DNA of 64,000 nt from Halanaeroarchaeum sulfurireducens (GTDB lineage Archaea > Halobacteriota > Halobacteria > Halobacteriales > Halobacteriaceae), in contig NZ_CP008874.1 in NCBI RefSeq assembly GCF_001011115.1, positions 930,001 to 994,000 on the forward strand, read 5' to 3'. Below the pieces are notes generated by a model that saw only the letters and a program-made list of their open reading frames with translations, was not told where the DNA came from and did not search any database. Position 1 is the first letter of the stretch, and every line of letters starts with the position of its first letter. The translations under genes and the position numbers were made by a program. Below are positions 51,673 to 59,892 of this stretch, piece by piece.

Positions 51673-53100
51673 TCACAGACGCTCGCCCAGCGAGCGGAGA
51701 CGGGCCAGGATCTGCTTGCGGGCCACGATCAGTTCTGCCGATCCCCACACCAGGGCGATCATCGCGGCTCCGAGTGCGGATGCGAGCGTCCAGCTATCCA
51801 TCCACGCAGGCCTGATCCACGGGGTGAGATGTCGCCAGTGGGTGGTCAGGGTCTCGACCGGACCGTCCACGACCGTTCCCGCAGCCTGGCGGGAGAGCCA
51901 CCGATCGAAGGATTCGTTGCCGGATTCGCCCGGTTCAATATGCGCACTGCCCGTCAGTTGGTAGGTGCCTTCCGCGTCCTGATCTCGGATCGTGGGACCG
52001 TTCGAACTCCCGCCGTGAGCCACTCTATCGGCGTCGTACGGACCCCACGTGACGTAGGACTCCCAGACGATCTCGCCGGTGGGAGTTGCCTCGATGACGC
52101 GATGGTTCATCGTGTCCGTAATCAGCGTGTTCCCGTTGGGGAGTCGGTCGGCGTCACGCGGCCAGGTCAACTGGTCGGTGCCGACCTCCCACGTCCGGTC
52201 CCACTCGAAGGTGGGGAGACCTGCGTCGTCGGTGCCCGTCCGCTCGACGAGTTCGTACTCGACGACCCGGTGGTTTTCCGAGTCGGCGACGAGGATCGTC
52301 GGTGTGCCGTTCGCACTCTCGAGGTAGTCGGGATTGTGTTGTTCGTAGATCGTCGCTCGGTCGTCGTCCGTTCCGAGCCGGAGGTCGATCTCGTCGGTCG
52401 TCATGTTGACGAGAACGGCCTGATCGAAGTTGCGCGGGGAGAGGAGCAATTGATCGTCGCCGACGGGTTCGACGTCGTTTACGTGGGTCCAGTCCTCGTC
52501 CATGCCGCCGTCGGTCGAGATCGGGTAGTGATCGCGGAAGTGCCACTCCCAGGTAATCTCCCCGCTCGTGCGATTGTACACGAACACCCGGTCATCACTC
52601 CTGTCGGCGGAGTCGTTGTAATTGCGCATGTTCGCGATGGCCAGTCGCTCCTCGTCGAGCATCGTGACGTCGTGGGTGTCTTCGATATCGAACTCTTCCG
52701 TCCAGACCCGCTCGTGGGTATCAGGATCGTATTCGTAGACAGTAGTGGTACCGGGCTTCGTCGCGACCACGAGCACGTTCCCGTTCGGGAGCGGATCCGG
52801 TTCGTAGAACCACGTCGCTCCTTCAGCCGACCCGTTGTGCTGCCATTCCAACTCGGCACGCTCCCCGATCGAGACGAGACGTGCGGGCCGTTTGGGATCT
52901 TCCTCACCACCGAAGTGGTACCCCTGCACGCCGACGATCGTCGATCCGTTCGCGGGTGATTCGACGGTGCCAGGTTCGACGTATCCCGGGTCGTCCGGGC
53001 CGCCAGTCACGGCCGCGTACCCGACGTTCGCGGACAGGACGAGAACCACGACCGCCAGGAGGACTCGAATCGTCCGTCGTCGCGGAACGGGGATGTCCAT
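51673..53100 (-). CDS. Arylsulfotransferase-like beta-propeller membrane protein
   Basis: A 475-aa protein. An N-terminal anchor helix (about 10-30) is followed by an extracellular six-bladed propeller of the arylsulfotransferase (ASST) type. Repeated ...NGNVLVVAT, DVTMLDEERLAIANMR, DWTHVNDVEPVGDDQLLLSPRNFDQAVLV and ENHRVVEYELVE blades are visible. A C-terminal membrane helix (about 440-460) ends the chain. The His in THVNDV is a candidate catalytic residue by comparison with ASST. It may modify surface phenols or glycans, or simply bind. The open frame extends to 53520, but ATG 53100 starts the anchor helix. Confidence 0.82.
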   Translation of the reverse strand: MDIPVPRRRTIRVLLAVVVLVLSANVGYAAVTGGPDDPGYVEPGTVESPANGSTIVGVQGYHFGGEEDPKRPARLVSIGERAELEWQHNGSAEGATWFYEPDPLPNGNVLVVATKPGTTTVYEYDPDTHERVWTEEFDIEDTHDVTMLDEERLAIANMRNYNDSADRSDDRVFVYNRTSGEITWEWHFRDHYPISTDGGMDEDWTHVNDVEPVGDDQLLLSPRNFDQAVLVNMTTDEIDLRLGTDDDRATIYEQHNPDYLESANGTPTILVADSENHRVVEYELVERTGTDDAGLPTFEWDRTWEVGTDQLTWPRDADRLPNGNTLITDTMNHRVIEATPTGEIVWESYVTWGPYDADRVAHGGSSNGPTIRDQDAEGTYQLTGSAHIEPGESGNESFDRWLSRQAAGTVVDGPVETLTTHWRHLTPWIRPAWMDSWTLASALGAAMIALVWGSAELIVARKQILARLRSLGERL

Positions 53101-53237
53101 ACGTTTCTGTGTGGGACGTGGGGTTTGACGGTTTCGTTCGGGCAGCGAGCCCGTGTCCGGGTTGGATTGACCCGGTGGTCCAGACTTGACATCCTCCCAC
53201 GGCTGAAGCCGTGGGATTCCTCCGGTGGGGATGTTAG

Positions 53238-54605
53238 CTATGCCGTCCCCACGGAGGCAAGTTTCCCGTCGCCGGTACTCTGGTTTGTGCGCTCCTCGTT
53301 GGGACTGGCCCTCTCGGGAGAGTGTGGTATCTCCGACCAGTTGTGGTCGTCCCACTTGAGGCGCACGGGCCGTGCCATCGACCCGACTTCGGATTCGCCA
53401 GCCTGTCGTTCGAGGAACGTCCGCGAAGCGTCGAGGTCTGCGTGCCCTTCGTAGCCACACGAACACCGAAACACGTCGCCATCCCGCTCTGTATCGTCGC
53501 GCTCGCCACACACCGGGCACTCAACCGTCGTGTACGCTTCTGACTCGACTTCGACCGTGATGCCGTATTCCTCGGCCGTCGTCGCAAGCCGGTCGATGAA
53601 CGAGCGATACGCCCAGAACTGGTGGGTTTTCTCGTTCACGCGTGCCGACCAGTGTTCCGACAAGACATCGGTAAGATTGCCCACGTACACGGTGGCAACC
53701 CCGTCGCCGTACAGTCGTTCCATCAAGTGCCGCACGAGCGCGTCCTGTGCGTGGTCGCGTCGTCGTGTCCGCTTGCGGTACAGGCGTCGAATCCGGCGAC
53801 TGCTGTACCGTCCCTCGCGGAGTCGTCCGGAAGACTCCGTCTTCCGTGATTCCGAGAGACTTCGTCTCTCGGGCAATTTCGACTGCAAACGGGCAATCTC
53901 CTCGGTGGTTTCGCGGAAGCGGGCGAACAGGTCACAGCCTTCGTAGAGGTACTGCTGACCGGTTGTAGTCGTACAGGCGACGAGGTTGTTTGCGCCCACG
54001 TCCAAGGCAGCCGATTCCTCGGCTATTGGTAAATCCTGTCGAGAATCAGGTATAGTGACAGGCTGAAAGGCCCTGAACGTGCCGTCCACCTCGTCGTAGT
54101 ACAGCTCCAACCGACCCTGTTCGCCCTCCCATTTGGGGTCGCCAGCGACTTCGAGGCGCAGTCGGTCGTGGTAGCCAAGTCCATACTCGTCTTTCAAGTC
54201 TTGGCCAACTGGGATTTCCACCCGCGACCGTTCGCCGGTTTCGAGAGTGTACTGGTCGTTGCGGATGTACGTCCGCAACTCCCTGCCGTCGTCCTCGTTG
54301 CCCCAGTAGCCCGGAGGGGCGGTATCTTCGCCGTCTTCCCGGGCAGCGAAGAACGACCGCCACGCCTCGCCGTTCTTTCGGATGACTTGTTGGGCGGTGG
54401 CGGAGCCGAGAACGCCAACGTACCGTTTGCGGTAGTCGTCAGTATCCCACACGGAGTCGCTCTCGAAGAATTGCTGACGCCGTTCGTAGTTCAGTTCATT
54501 CCACAGGCTGGCGGAGGCGTCCAACAGGTCGCGGAGCAGTCGCTCGTCCTGTGTGGAGAGCGGTCGCACCGCGAACGTGTTGGTTCTCCTCACGACAACA
54601 GACAT
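53238..54605 (-). CDS. tnpB: TnpB-family protein, apparently lacking the RuvC-II Glu
   Basis: A 455-aa TnpB relative. RuvC-I Asp is in [14 protein letters not shown] and RuvC-III Asp in [15 protein letters not shown]. The segment that should supply the catalytic Glu reads [10 protein letters not shown], with Gly and Asn where the other two copies in this window have Glu-Asp or Glu-Glu. Nuclease activity may therefore be lost. The zinc finger CPVCGERDD...[11 protein letters not shown] is intact. An insertion of about 18 residues ([18 protein letters not shown]) near residue 250 is encoded by hairpins at 53828-53872. ATG 54605 is preferred over the frame start at 54638, which overlaps putative operator sites. 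Confidence 0.88.
   Translation of the reverse strand: MSVVVRRTNTFAVRPLSTQDERLLRDLLDASASLWNELNYERRQQFFESDSVWDTDDYRKRYVGVLGSATAQQVIRKNGEAWRSFFAAREDGEDTAPPGYWGNEDDGRELRTYIRNDQYTLETGERSRVEIPVGQDLKDEYGLGYHDRLRLEVAGDPKWEGEQGRLELYYDEVDGTFRAFQPVTIPDSRQDLPIAEESAALDVGANNLVACTTTTGQQYLYEGCDLFARFRETTEEIARLQSKLPERRSLSESRKTESSGRLREGRYSSRRIRRLYRKRTRRRDHAQDALVRHLMERLYGDGVATVYVGNLTDVLSEHWSARVNEKTHQFWAYRSFIDRLATTAEEYGITVEVESEAYTTVECPVCGERDDTERDGDVFRCSCGYEGHADLDASRTFLERQAGESEVGSMARPVRLKWDDHNWSEIPHSPERASPNEERTNQSTGDGKLASVGTA
53828..53872. repeat. Two trinucleotide-loop hairpins inside tnpB
   Basis: Perfect hairpins lie at 53828-53846 (CGGAAGAC, loop TCC) and 53852-53872 (CCGAGAGAC, loop TTC), starting 24 bp apart. 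They are translated within the TnpB frame between IARLQSKL and [15 protein letters not shown], two segments expected to be adjacent. Confidence 0.85.
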
Positions 54606-54638
54606 TTGTAGTTCTACGTCTAAATGTCTTTTGGACAT
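54601..54638. promoter_or_regulatory. GACAT half-sites in the tnpB/RHH divergent promoter
   Basis: GACAT occurs at 54601-54605 and 54634-54638, and the inverted ATGTC at 54624-54628. The first and second are arms of GACATTT...AAATGTC. They lie within the 38 bp separating the two start codons. Such half-sites are typical operators for ribbon-helix-helix proteins, so the small gene at 54644 may repress tnpB and itself. Confidence 0.4.
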
Positions 54639-54643
54639 ATACG

Positions 54644-54787
54644 ATGCGACCGAACATCGACATCTCGCACACGCTGAACGGGCGGGTAAAAGACTACGCT
54701 GAACAGCAGGACGTGAGCCTCGAAGACGCCTATCGAGAGATTATCGAAGCGGGGTTGAAAGCGGTGGAACATCCAGCCGAGTCGTAG
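54644..54787 (+). CDS. Small ribbon-helix-helix-like protein
   Basis: A 47-aa protein: a short strand with [12 protein letters not shown], then two helices ([23 protein letters not shown]), the ribbon-helix-helix layout of CopG/Arc-type repressors and antitoxins. ATG 54644 is chosen over the longer frame from 54551, which would overlap tnpB. It is divergent from the TnpB gene with 38 bp between the ATGs. It may be an element-encoded regulator or an antitoxin; no toxin gene is nearby. Confidence 0.65.
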   Translation: MRPNIDISHTLNGRVKDYAEQQDVSLEDAYREIIEAGLKAVEHPAES

Positions 54788-55033
54788 CGCGTGGATTGCC
54801 GAACTATGCTGTCGCTTACACCCACCCGTAAACAGTAGTTCGGAACATGGATAATTCGTGCAAAATCGGCACGAAATGAAGGGTGGTTTTCGGAAGATTC
54901 AGCAACCAGAATTGGTGAAATAATCGAACGCCACACTCGGCATCAGATATCTTATACAAATCGTCGAATTCGAGGAAAAGTACGAATACCTGCCGCTATG
55001 CGTTTCTTGACAGGCAAGCCCGTTCTCACCTGG

Positions 55034-56653
55034 CTACGGAGATGGTGGTGGAGTGAAGAACCGTCGTAACTCGCGGAGTACGTCTTTCGCCGTTATCGGT
55101 GGTGTATCGCTCGGCGGAATCCCAAGCGCCTGCCTGACGACTGCGTTCGTCAGAATGTAGACGTTGTACAACAGCATCGAGAACAGATAGTAGAACACCC
55201 GGACCGCATACGATTTCGATGTGGTCTTGGCCCGGAAGTCACCTGCGACCCGGAAACTTGTCTCGGAACCCCAGCGGTCCCTGTAGTCTTCGACGATCTG
55301 CTCTGCTGATTCTTGTGTGATGGCGCGGTTCGTGATGAACGCGATATGACTGTCATCTTCACTAATGCCGGCGGCGACGATACGGTTCACCTTCGTCTTC
55401 GCATATGGCTTCGTTTTCCGTTCCATGGTGGACCCCAGCTCGAAATTCACGTCCTTGTCTTCTGGGCGGTTTTCCCACAACTCTTTGGACTTCTTCGTTA
55501 TCTGCGCCCGGATGATGAACGGATAACCCGCCCTCTGTAGGTCTACAACCAACTGAGTGTCGTAGTAGCCGCGGTCCATGTACACCTGTTTGACGGTGAC
55601 GTGTTCTTCGGCACGCTCAATCAGGTCTAAAACGGATGCACGCATCTCTTCTCGGTTGGTGACCGGGACGACGCCGAGTGTGAACCGGCGGCCATGGTCG
55701 CCAACGATGCATATCGTGGCGAATTTGTATCCGTAACTTGTCCCCGCCTTTGGCTTGATGTTCGTCACCATCGGCAGGTTCCGGTCACCGTAAAATGGTA
55801 CTGCGTTTTCGTCGATTGCAAGGTCTACCGGCTTGTCGAATAGACCGTGCTCTTTGGCGACCTGGAAGAGCCGGTCATTCAGTTCGTCGAACAACGTGAA
55901 CAACTCGTCCGGGTCGAATTTCCGGAGATGATGAATGAGTGAGTCGCCGGTTGGTACCGATGGGTCATCTTCTTCGACGATGTCTGCAACTTCGTCTTTG
56001 AACCCTTCCGCGCCGTTGTTTGCAAAACTGTTCTCCAGGCCAAGGTGCGCGAGCAGGTCGAGATAATCGTTATCGGAATACCTCGTCGGTCCTTCTCGGT
56101 GAAGTTCAATCCCGCTGTACAGCCAGTCGCGTGTGTTCTGGAGTACTTCTTTGCGTTTTTGCTTTTTCCTCCGCTTTTTCGTCCGAGATGACTCGCCAGA
56201 TGGCGGGTCAGGTTCATACGCAGCTGTATCAAGCGGGAGCGCTTGGTCGTGAATGTATTCGACGATCTCCTCAGCTGCAGATTCGATGGTGTCGCGGGCT
56301 TCAGAGATGAAATACTCATTCCACCAACGCGACAGTACAGACCGGTCGGGTATCTGTGCAGGGTCGAACCCCAGCTTTCGTGCAGTGGAAGGAGTATCCT
56401 GGAGGCCATCACTGAGGTCCTGAATGAAGTCTAGCCCTCGGAGGTGACGGTACAGGTGTGCGCGAACCATTGACTCCGCACTGAACGGCGACCGGTCCCC
56501 GCCATCAATACCTTCGCGCACGATTGGTGAGACGTCGATGGATGTTGCGATTCGTACCGTATCGATATCTGATTCGTCTGCCTCATCGAGTAGCGCGGCT
56601 ACCTGCTGGCGAGCGTCCAGCCCGGGTAGCGTGGTCGATGAGGCGTCGTTCAT
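55034..56653 (-). CDS. IS4-like DDE transposase
   Basis: A 539-aa transposase of the DDE_Tnp_1/IS4-like type. The N-terminal part has FSAESMVRAHLYRHLRGLDFIQDLSDGLQ, common in haloarchaeal transposases. Catalytic residues can be placed at DLAIDENAVPFYG (first Asp), VYMDRGYYDTQLVV (second Asp) and EDYRDRWGSETSFRVAGDFRAKT (YREK-type helix with Glu). A basic stretch KKRRKKQKRKEV lies near residue 165. No inverted repeats or target duplication were found at its flanks. It may be a degraded element or an orphan. A palindrome TCCAATTTGGA follows 15 bp upstream of its ATG. Confidence 0.85.
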   Translation of the reverse strand: MNDASSTTLPGLDARQQVAALLDEADESDIDTVRIATSIDVSPIVREGIDGGDRSPFSAESMVRAHLYRHLRGLDFIQDLSDGLQDTPSTARKLGFDPAQIPDRSVLSRWWNEYFISEARDTIESAAEEIVEYIHDQALPLDTAAYEPDPPSGESSRTKKRRKKQKRKEVLQNTRDWLYSGIELHREGPTRYSDNDYLDLLAHLGLENSFANNGAEGFKDEVADIVEEDDPSVPTGDSLIHHLRKFDPDELFTLFDELNDRLFQVAKEHGLFDKPVDLAIDENAVPFYGDRNLPMVTNIKPKAGTSYGYKFATICIVGDHGRRFTLGVVPVTNREEMRASVLDLIERAEEHVTVKQVYMDRGYYDTQLVVDLQRAGYPFIIRAQITKKSKELWENRPEDKDVNFELGSTMERKTKPYAKTKVNRIVAAGISEDDSHIAFITNRAITQESAEQIVEDYRDRWGSETSFRVAGDFRAKTTSKSYAVRVFYYLFSMLLYNVYILTNAVVRQALGIPPSDTPPITAKDVLRELRRFFTPPPSP

Positions 56654-56667
56654 ACGTATCTAATGGT

Positions 56668-56801
56668 CCAATTTGGAGTTAGTTCGTGGCGTGTCGCTTC
56701 CGGAAAAGAGTTCGTAACAACGGGATAAATGGGCTTGCTAACGGGTTCGCGTTGTGGAATTCCGGGTTCTCGCAAAATCAAACACCGCTCCAAATTGGAG
56801 T
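56668..56801. promoter_or_regulatory. Palindromes TCCAATTTGGA and TCCAAATTGGA
   Basis: TCCAATTTGGA at 56668-56678 and TCCAAATTGGA near 56790-56800 are exact reverse complements of each other. They lie between the IS4-like gene and the wHTH gene. They could be operator sites for the wHTH protein. A TTCCGGAA palindrome lies between them at 56698-56705, the same motif as the tandem repeat at 60936-60955. Confidence 0.5.
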
Positions 56802-56841
56802 GAAAGGTAGACCCAAGTCGACCCCGGTTCAGAGTGTATTC

Positions 56842-57441
56842 ATGAGTGAAGCGATTCTAGAGTTTCTTGACGCCAAGGGTGGCGTTGGCTTACTCGTCGC
56901 ACTTTATGATGACGAACGCACCTACTCCGATATCTTGGAAGACATAGATGCCTCATCTTCAACACTCTCAGAACGCCTCGGTGATGCTGAAGAGGCCGGT
57001 TTAATCGATTCCAAGAAAGGGCACCGTCACGGTCACCGAACAGATTTCTACAAAACAACAGAACTGGGCTACAAGATTGCAACCCGGCTAGCACAGGAAG
57101 GCGTAGTCAAGAACTATCGGTCGATGATGACGCTCAAAGAGCAGGTGGAAGACGGGACAGAGACAGTAAAGGAAGCGATTGCCGAAGGAGACATCGACAT
57201 TAGGGGATATGCCGACCCACGGAAGAGTGGCCGCGAACGCTACGAAGAAATAAGAGAGGCAGCGGATCCACTGGAGGAGCTACCAGCCGGTATGTTGGAA
57301 AAGGAATCTGACCAAGACGATAACGTGGAAGAACGTGAAGAAGATGAGGACAAACAAGCTCAGGAGAGAACACTCGATGCCTGGGAAGTGGCTGAAGAAC
57401 AGTCATCTTCGGCGGATTCTGAAGATAATGAATCGGGGTAG
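56842..57441 (+). CDS. Winged-helix transcription regulator
   Basis: A 199-aa protein. Residues 1-85 form a winged HTH (AILEFLDAKGGVGLLVALYDDERTYSDILEDIDASSSTLSERLGDAEEAGLI...) of the kind found in haloarchaeal accessory regions. The rest is acidic and probably disordered, apart from a helical stretch around 95-150. ATG 56842 begins the domain; the longer frame from 56686 is non-conserved in appearance. It lies upstream of the three-gene operon at 57548, on the same strand about 100 bp away, and might control it. Confidence 0.8.
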   Translation: MSEAILEFLDAKGGVGLLVALYDDERTYSDILEDIDASSSTLSERLGDAEEAGLIDSKKGHRHGHRTDFYKTTELGYKIATRLAQEGVVKNYRSMMTLKEQVEDGTETVKEAIAEGDIDIRGYADPRKSGRERYEEIREAADPLEELPAGMLEKESDQDDNVEEREEDEDKQAQERTLDAWEVAEEQSSSADSEDNESG

Positions 57442-57516
57442 TATTACCTAAACCAATGGAATACATGCGACAGTGATGCGGGCGTCTGTTACTATGCCAG
57501 TTGTATAGAGATGACA

Positions 57517-57526
57517 TTTATAAATA
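57517..57526 (+). promoter_or_regulatory. Strong TATA box of the QueC-like operon
   Basis: TTTATAAATA at 57517-57526 is centred 26-27 bp before ATG 57548, the classic spacing for a leaderless haloarchaeal mRNA. It supports this ATG, and thus the Met-Gly N-terminus, and shows that the three genes start a transcript here. Confidence 0.7.
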
Positions 57527-57547
57527 AATGGTAACAATATATGGTGA

Positions 57548-58021
57548 ATGGGTAGTGCTACACGCACCCGCTCCCCCAGCAGCCAGGCTGGGTACGATGA
57601 TGCAAAAGAGTTGATGCAGGAAGCCGCCGAGTCGGGTCATGCGCAAGCGGCTGTTGATGTTGGTGTGAAAGCCGCATTAGCTGTGCAACCAAATGGGCCC
57701 TCAAAGTATCTCATATACACGTATACTAAGCATACAGCAAAACTGGTCCAGGAAAGCCAGAAAAACGGGGTCGAATCAGGCATCAAAGCGGTGGGACAAG
57801 ACATTGTCACATCAGAGTTAGCCGGGGCTGCCGGGGACGAGTTAGTCAATGAAGCACAGAATGCTGTTTCGCAAGCTGCCCAAGAAGATATTGTGAAACA
57901 AGGTACCAGTGGCGCGAATAAAAATCTCTCAAACCCAGTGGAGATGGCCACCAAAGCAGCGATTTCCGAAACTATGAGTCAGGGCGCTAATGCCCTAATT
58001 ACGGATACTGACGATGAGTGA
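57548..58021 (+). CDS. Small Met-Gly-starting protein of the QueC-like operon
   Basis: A 157-aa protein with no recognised family. It begins MGSATRTRSPSSQ, a flexible Ser/Arg-rich start in which Met removal would expose Gly2. The rest is Ala-rich and helical, with amphipathic stretches such as YDDAKELMQEAAESGHAQAAVDVGVKAALAV and a C-terminal Ala/Gly/Thr-rich part. The next gene starts 8 bp before its stop and the third follows in the same overlapping way. In QueC-like conjugation systems, a partner protein with an exposed N-terminal glycine can be the target; this gene is the obvious candidate here. That is inference from position and N-terminus only. Confidence 0.75.
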   Translation: MGSATRTRSPSSQAGYDDAKELMQEAAESGHAQAAVDVGVKAALAVQPNGPSKYLIYTYTKHTAKLVQESQKNGVESGIKAVGQDIVTSELAGAAGDELVNEAQNAVSQAAQEDIVKQGTSGANKNLSNPVEMATKAAISETMSQGANALITDTDDE

Positions 58022-58439
58022 AGACGACACTACCCGGAAACAAGAAGAAAATATCAGAAGTTTCTTAGATGAGCATGGGCAGGAAGGTCTGTACGTCCTG
58101 ATTTTCCGCAATCTAATTTATCGATTCGTGATCCAAGAGCTGAAATCTCCACCAGAATCCGATGATGGTGATTTTGTAAGTATATTTCGGCAAGGTGACC
58201 CTGAGACAATCCAATCCCTAAAGAACGATATTCGAGAAAGAAGTGAGCATTGGGCGCGAGACCTTGTCTCTGGGCTAAAAGATGATGGTGAATTGGACGG
58301 GCTGTTCGAGTTGGAAGGTGGTCAAGATCTCGAAGTTGACTCAGACCGCTTCCAACACGCTATTCATGAGAAATTTATCGAGTGGCATGAGGATAGTGAT
58401 GACATAGTACAGGAGGTTAGAGAAGAATATGACTTCTAA
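58014..58439 (+). CDS. Uncharacterised protein of the QueC-like operon
   Basis: A 141-aa protein, acidic and helical, with no membrane segment. A hydrophobic helix GLYVLIFRNLIYRFVIQEL sits near residues 25-43. Ends are acidic, with Asp/Glu-rich C-terminus. No family is recognised. It overlaps the previous gene by 8 bp and the next by 11 bp, so the three proteins are probably made in fixed ratios and act together. Confidence 0.7.
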   Translation: MSEDDTTRKQEENIRSFLDEHGQEGLYVLIFRNLIYRFVIQELKSPPESDDGDFVSIFRQGDPETIQSLKNDIRERSEHWARDLVSGLKDDGELDGLFELEGGQDLEVDSDRFQHAIHEKFIEWHEDSDDIVQEVREEYDF

Positions 58440-59892
58440 ATTTTATGTCTGGCGAAGCAGGCATTCAGATAAACGACTCGTCGGTGGGTTAGATGAGAGT
58501 ATTGTCGACAAACATGATCATGAGGACTTAGCCTCAGTTATTGACTACGGTTCAGAGTCCCGCAATGCACGAGCCAAAGTTGGAGTCGAAGTTGGACTCG
58601 ACCTAGAGCGGCTGGCAACAATTTTTCCAGACCGGATACCCGACCTAATTTTAGACCTAGCCGAGATCGCGGCAGTTACATTTGCAATCGACAAGTCCGT
58701 TAATCGGGCAGTCGACGTCAGCGGAAATCCCGAAATTGACAGGGTTAACACGCGCAATATCAATATCCAAGTCCCGGTTCTTTCCAAGAAGCTTGCCACC
58801 GAGGAGGCTGAATCAATCGTCTCTGAAATTGTTTCACATGCTACGCGAGATATTATTGACTTCGACTTCATACATCATCCGCCCAAATCACCCACAATAA
58901 TCCCACCTTCTGGAGATCAATCGAAGCAAGCGGTGAGTTTGTTATCGGATGGGATTGACAGTACTGCTGGCGTATTCTACAACGAAAAAAGAGATATCGA
59001 CTCAAAATATGTCACTTTGAAATATACGAATGGTGTTGTGCCCACAGTCAATGAAGTCAGCAATGAGTTGGTAATTGACCCACATGTTTTTCGGATAAAT
59101 CTCAATAGAGGGGGCGAATTTACCGAGTTCTCACGTGGTTTCCTACATTTCACATACGGGTTAATTGCCGCTATTGCTTCTGGAGCAAGCAAGGTCCAAA
59201 GCTTCGAGAACGGAGTTGCAGCACGATTTTTAATTCTTCAAGATGGATGGATGACAACACGAACAGTCTCGCCATTCCTCATTGGCCATTTCAATACGTT
59301 CACTGATCGGGTTCTTGACCAACAGATAGAATTCACAAATCCGTTTGAACACTTGACCAAGACTGATATTTTAAACATCATCCCAGAATCCCACACGGGG
59401 ATTGTGAAAAAGACAGTATCCTGTCCTCACAGTAGCAATTATAACTTTGCCGACCAAAGCAACTGTAACATTTGCATCCCCTGTATTCTTCGAACAATTG
59501 GAATTCTAAATAGCCATCACGACATCTTCATTGATGAGATGGGCGTATGCAACTCATTTACAACGGCTGATTTCACGTCTTTCGAATTCCCTCCAAATGG
59601 CCAAGTCCACAAGACGTTCGGAAAAGCAGCCAGAAAAAACGATGAGGCGAATAGCCCAAGCGCATACCTTGATGGTATGGCCGAGATTGCGTATTTCTCT
59701 CGGTTAATTTTGACTGAAGACAAAGCGACGGTTCGCTCGGAATATCCATCGATGTATCCAGACGAAGTATATGAACAGCACAAACGATTTGCCCAATATT
59801 TCAATACTGCAATGAGAGAACTCCAAGACAGAAATCCCACAACAGATGCAATAACAGTCGATACAACGCGTTTAGCCCCAGAGTCATCCTGA
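58429..59892 (+). CDS. QueC-like PP-loop enzyme with zinc-binding site
   Basis: A 487-aa enzyme with a C-terminal QueC-like ATP pyrophosphatase domain. The PP-loop is SLLSDGIDSTAGV (residues about 170-182), with Asp in place of the first Gly of SGGxDS. A zinc site C332-C346-C349-C352 (C-x13-C-x2-C-x2-C) matches the QueC/QatC pattern. The N-terminal 165 residues are extra and predicted alpha/beta; QueC itself is only about 230 aa. In Qat and type IV CBASS, QueC-like proteins serve defence. The other Qat parts (KAP-type QatA, TatD-like QatD) are not in this window. The coding sequence is low in GC, pointing to transfer. The stop overlaps the convergent Orc1/Cdc6 gene by 9 bp. Confidence 0.85.
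   Translation: MTSKFYVWRSRHSDKRLVGGLDESIVDKHDHEDLASVIDYGSESRNARAKVGVEVGLDLERLATIFPDRIPDLILDLAEIAAVTFAIDKSVNRAVDVSGNPEIDRVNTRNINIQVPVLSKKLATEEAESIVSEIVSHATRDIIDFDFIHHPPKSPTIIPPSGDQSKQAVSLLSDGIDSTAGVFYNEKRDIDSKYVTLKYTNGVVPTVNEVSNELVIDPHVFRINLNRGGEFTEFSRGFLHFTYGLIAAIASGASKVQSFENGVAARFLILQDGWMTTRTVSPFLIGHFNTFTDRVLDQQIEFTNPFEHLTKTDILNIIPESHTGIVKKTVSCPHSSNYNFADQSNCNICIPCILRTIGILNSHHDIFIDEMGVCNSFTTADFTSFEFPPNGQVHKTFGKAARKNDEANSPSAYLDGMAEIAYFSRLILTEDKATVRSEYPSMYPDEVYEQHKRFAQYFNTAMRELQDRNPTTDAITVDTTRLAPESS

Larger units (their letters stand above)
53186..54800 (-). mobile_element. tnpB element with divergent RHH-like gene
   Basis: The 3' side of tnpB ends in a hairpin with arms CCCACGGC 53196-53203 and GCCGTGGG 53208-53215 and loop TGAA. 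The inverted right-end sequence TTGACATCCTCCC lies at 53187-53199, identical in type to the ends at 100 and 14798. The other side is not defined and is placed just past the small gene at 54644. There is no tnpA. Confidence 0.65.

Noticed and set aside
53101-53520. N-terminal extension of the arylsulfotransferase-like protein
   Set aside because: It runs across the right end of the neighbouring IS element and lacks protein-like features; the anchor helix begins just after ATG 53100.
57548-59892. Complete QatABCD system
   Set aside because: Only a QueC-like protein is recognisable. No KAP-family ATPase or TatD-like nuclease is present, and the small proteins do not clearly match QatB.
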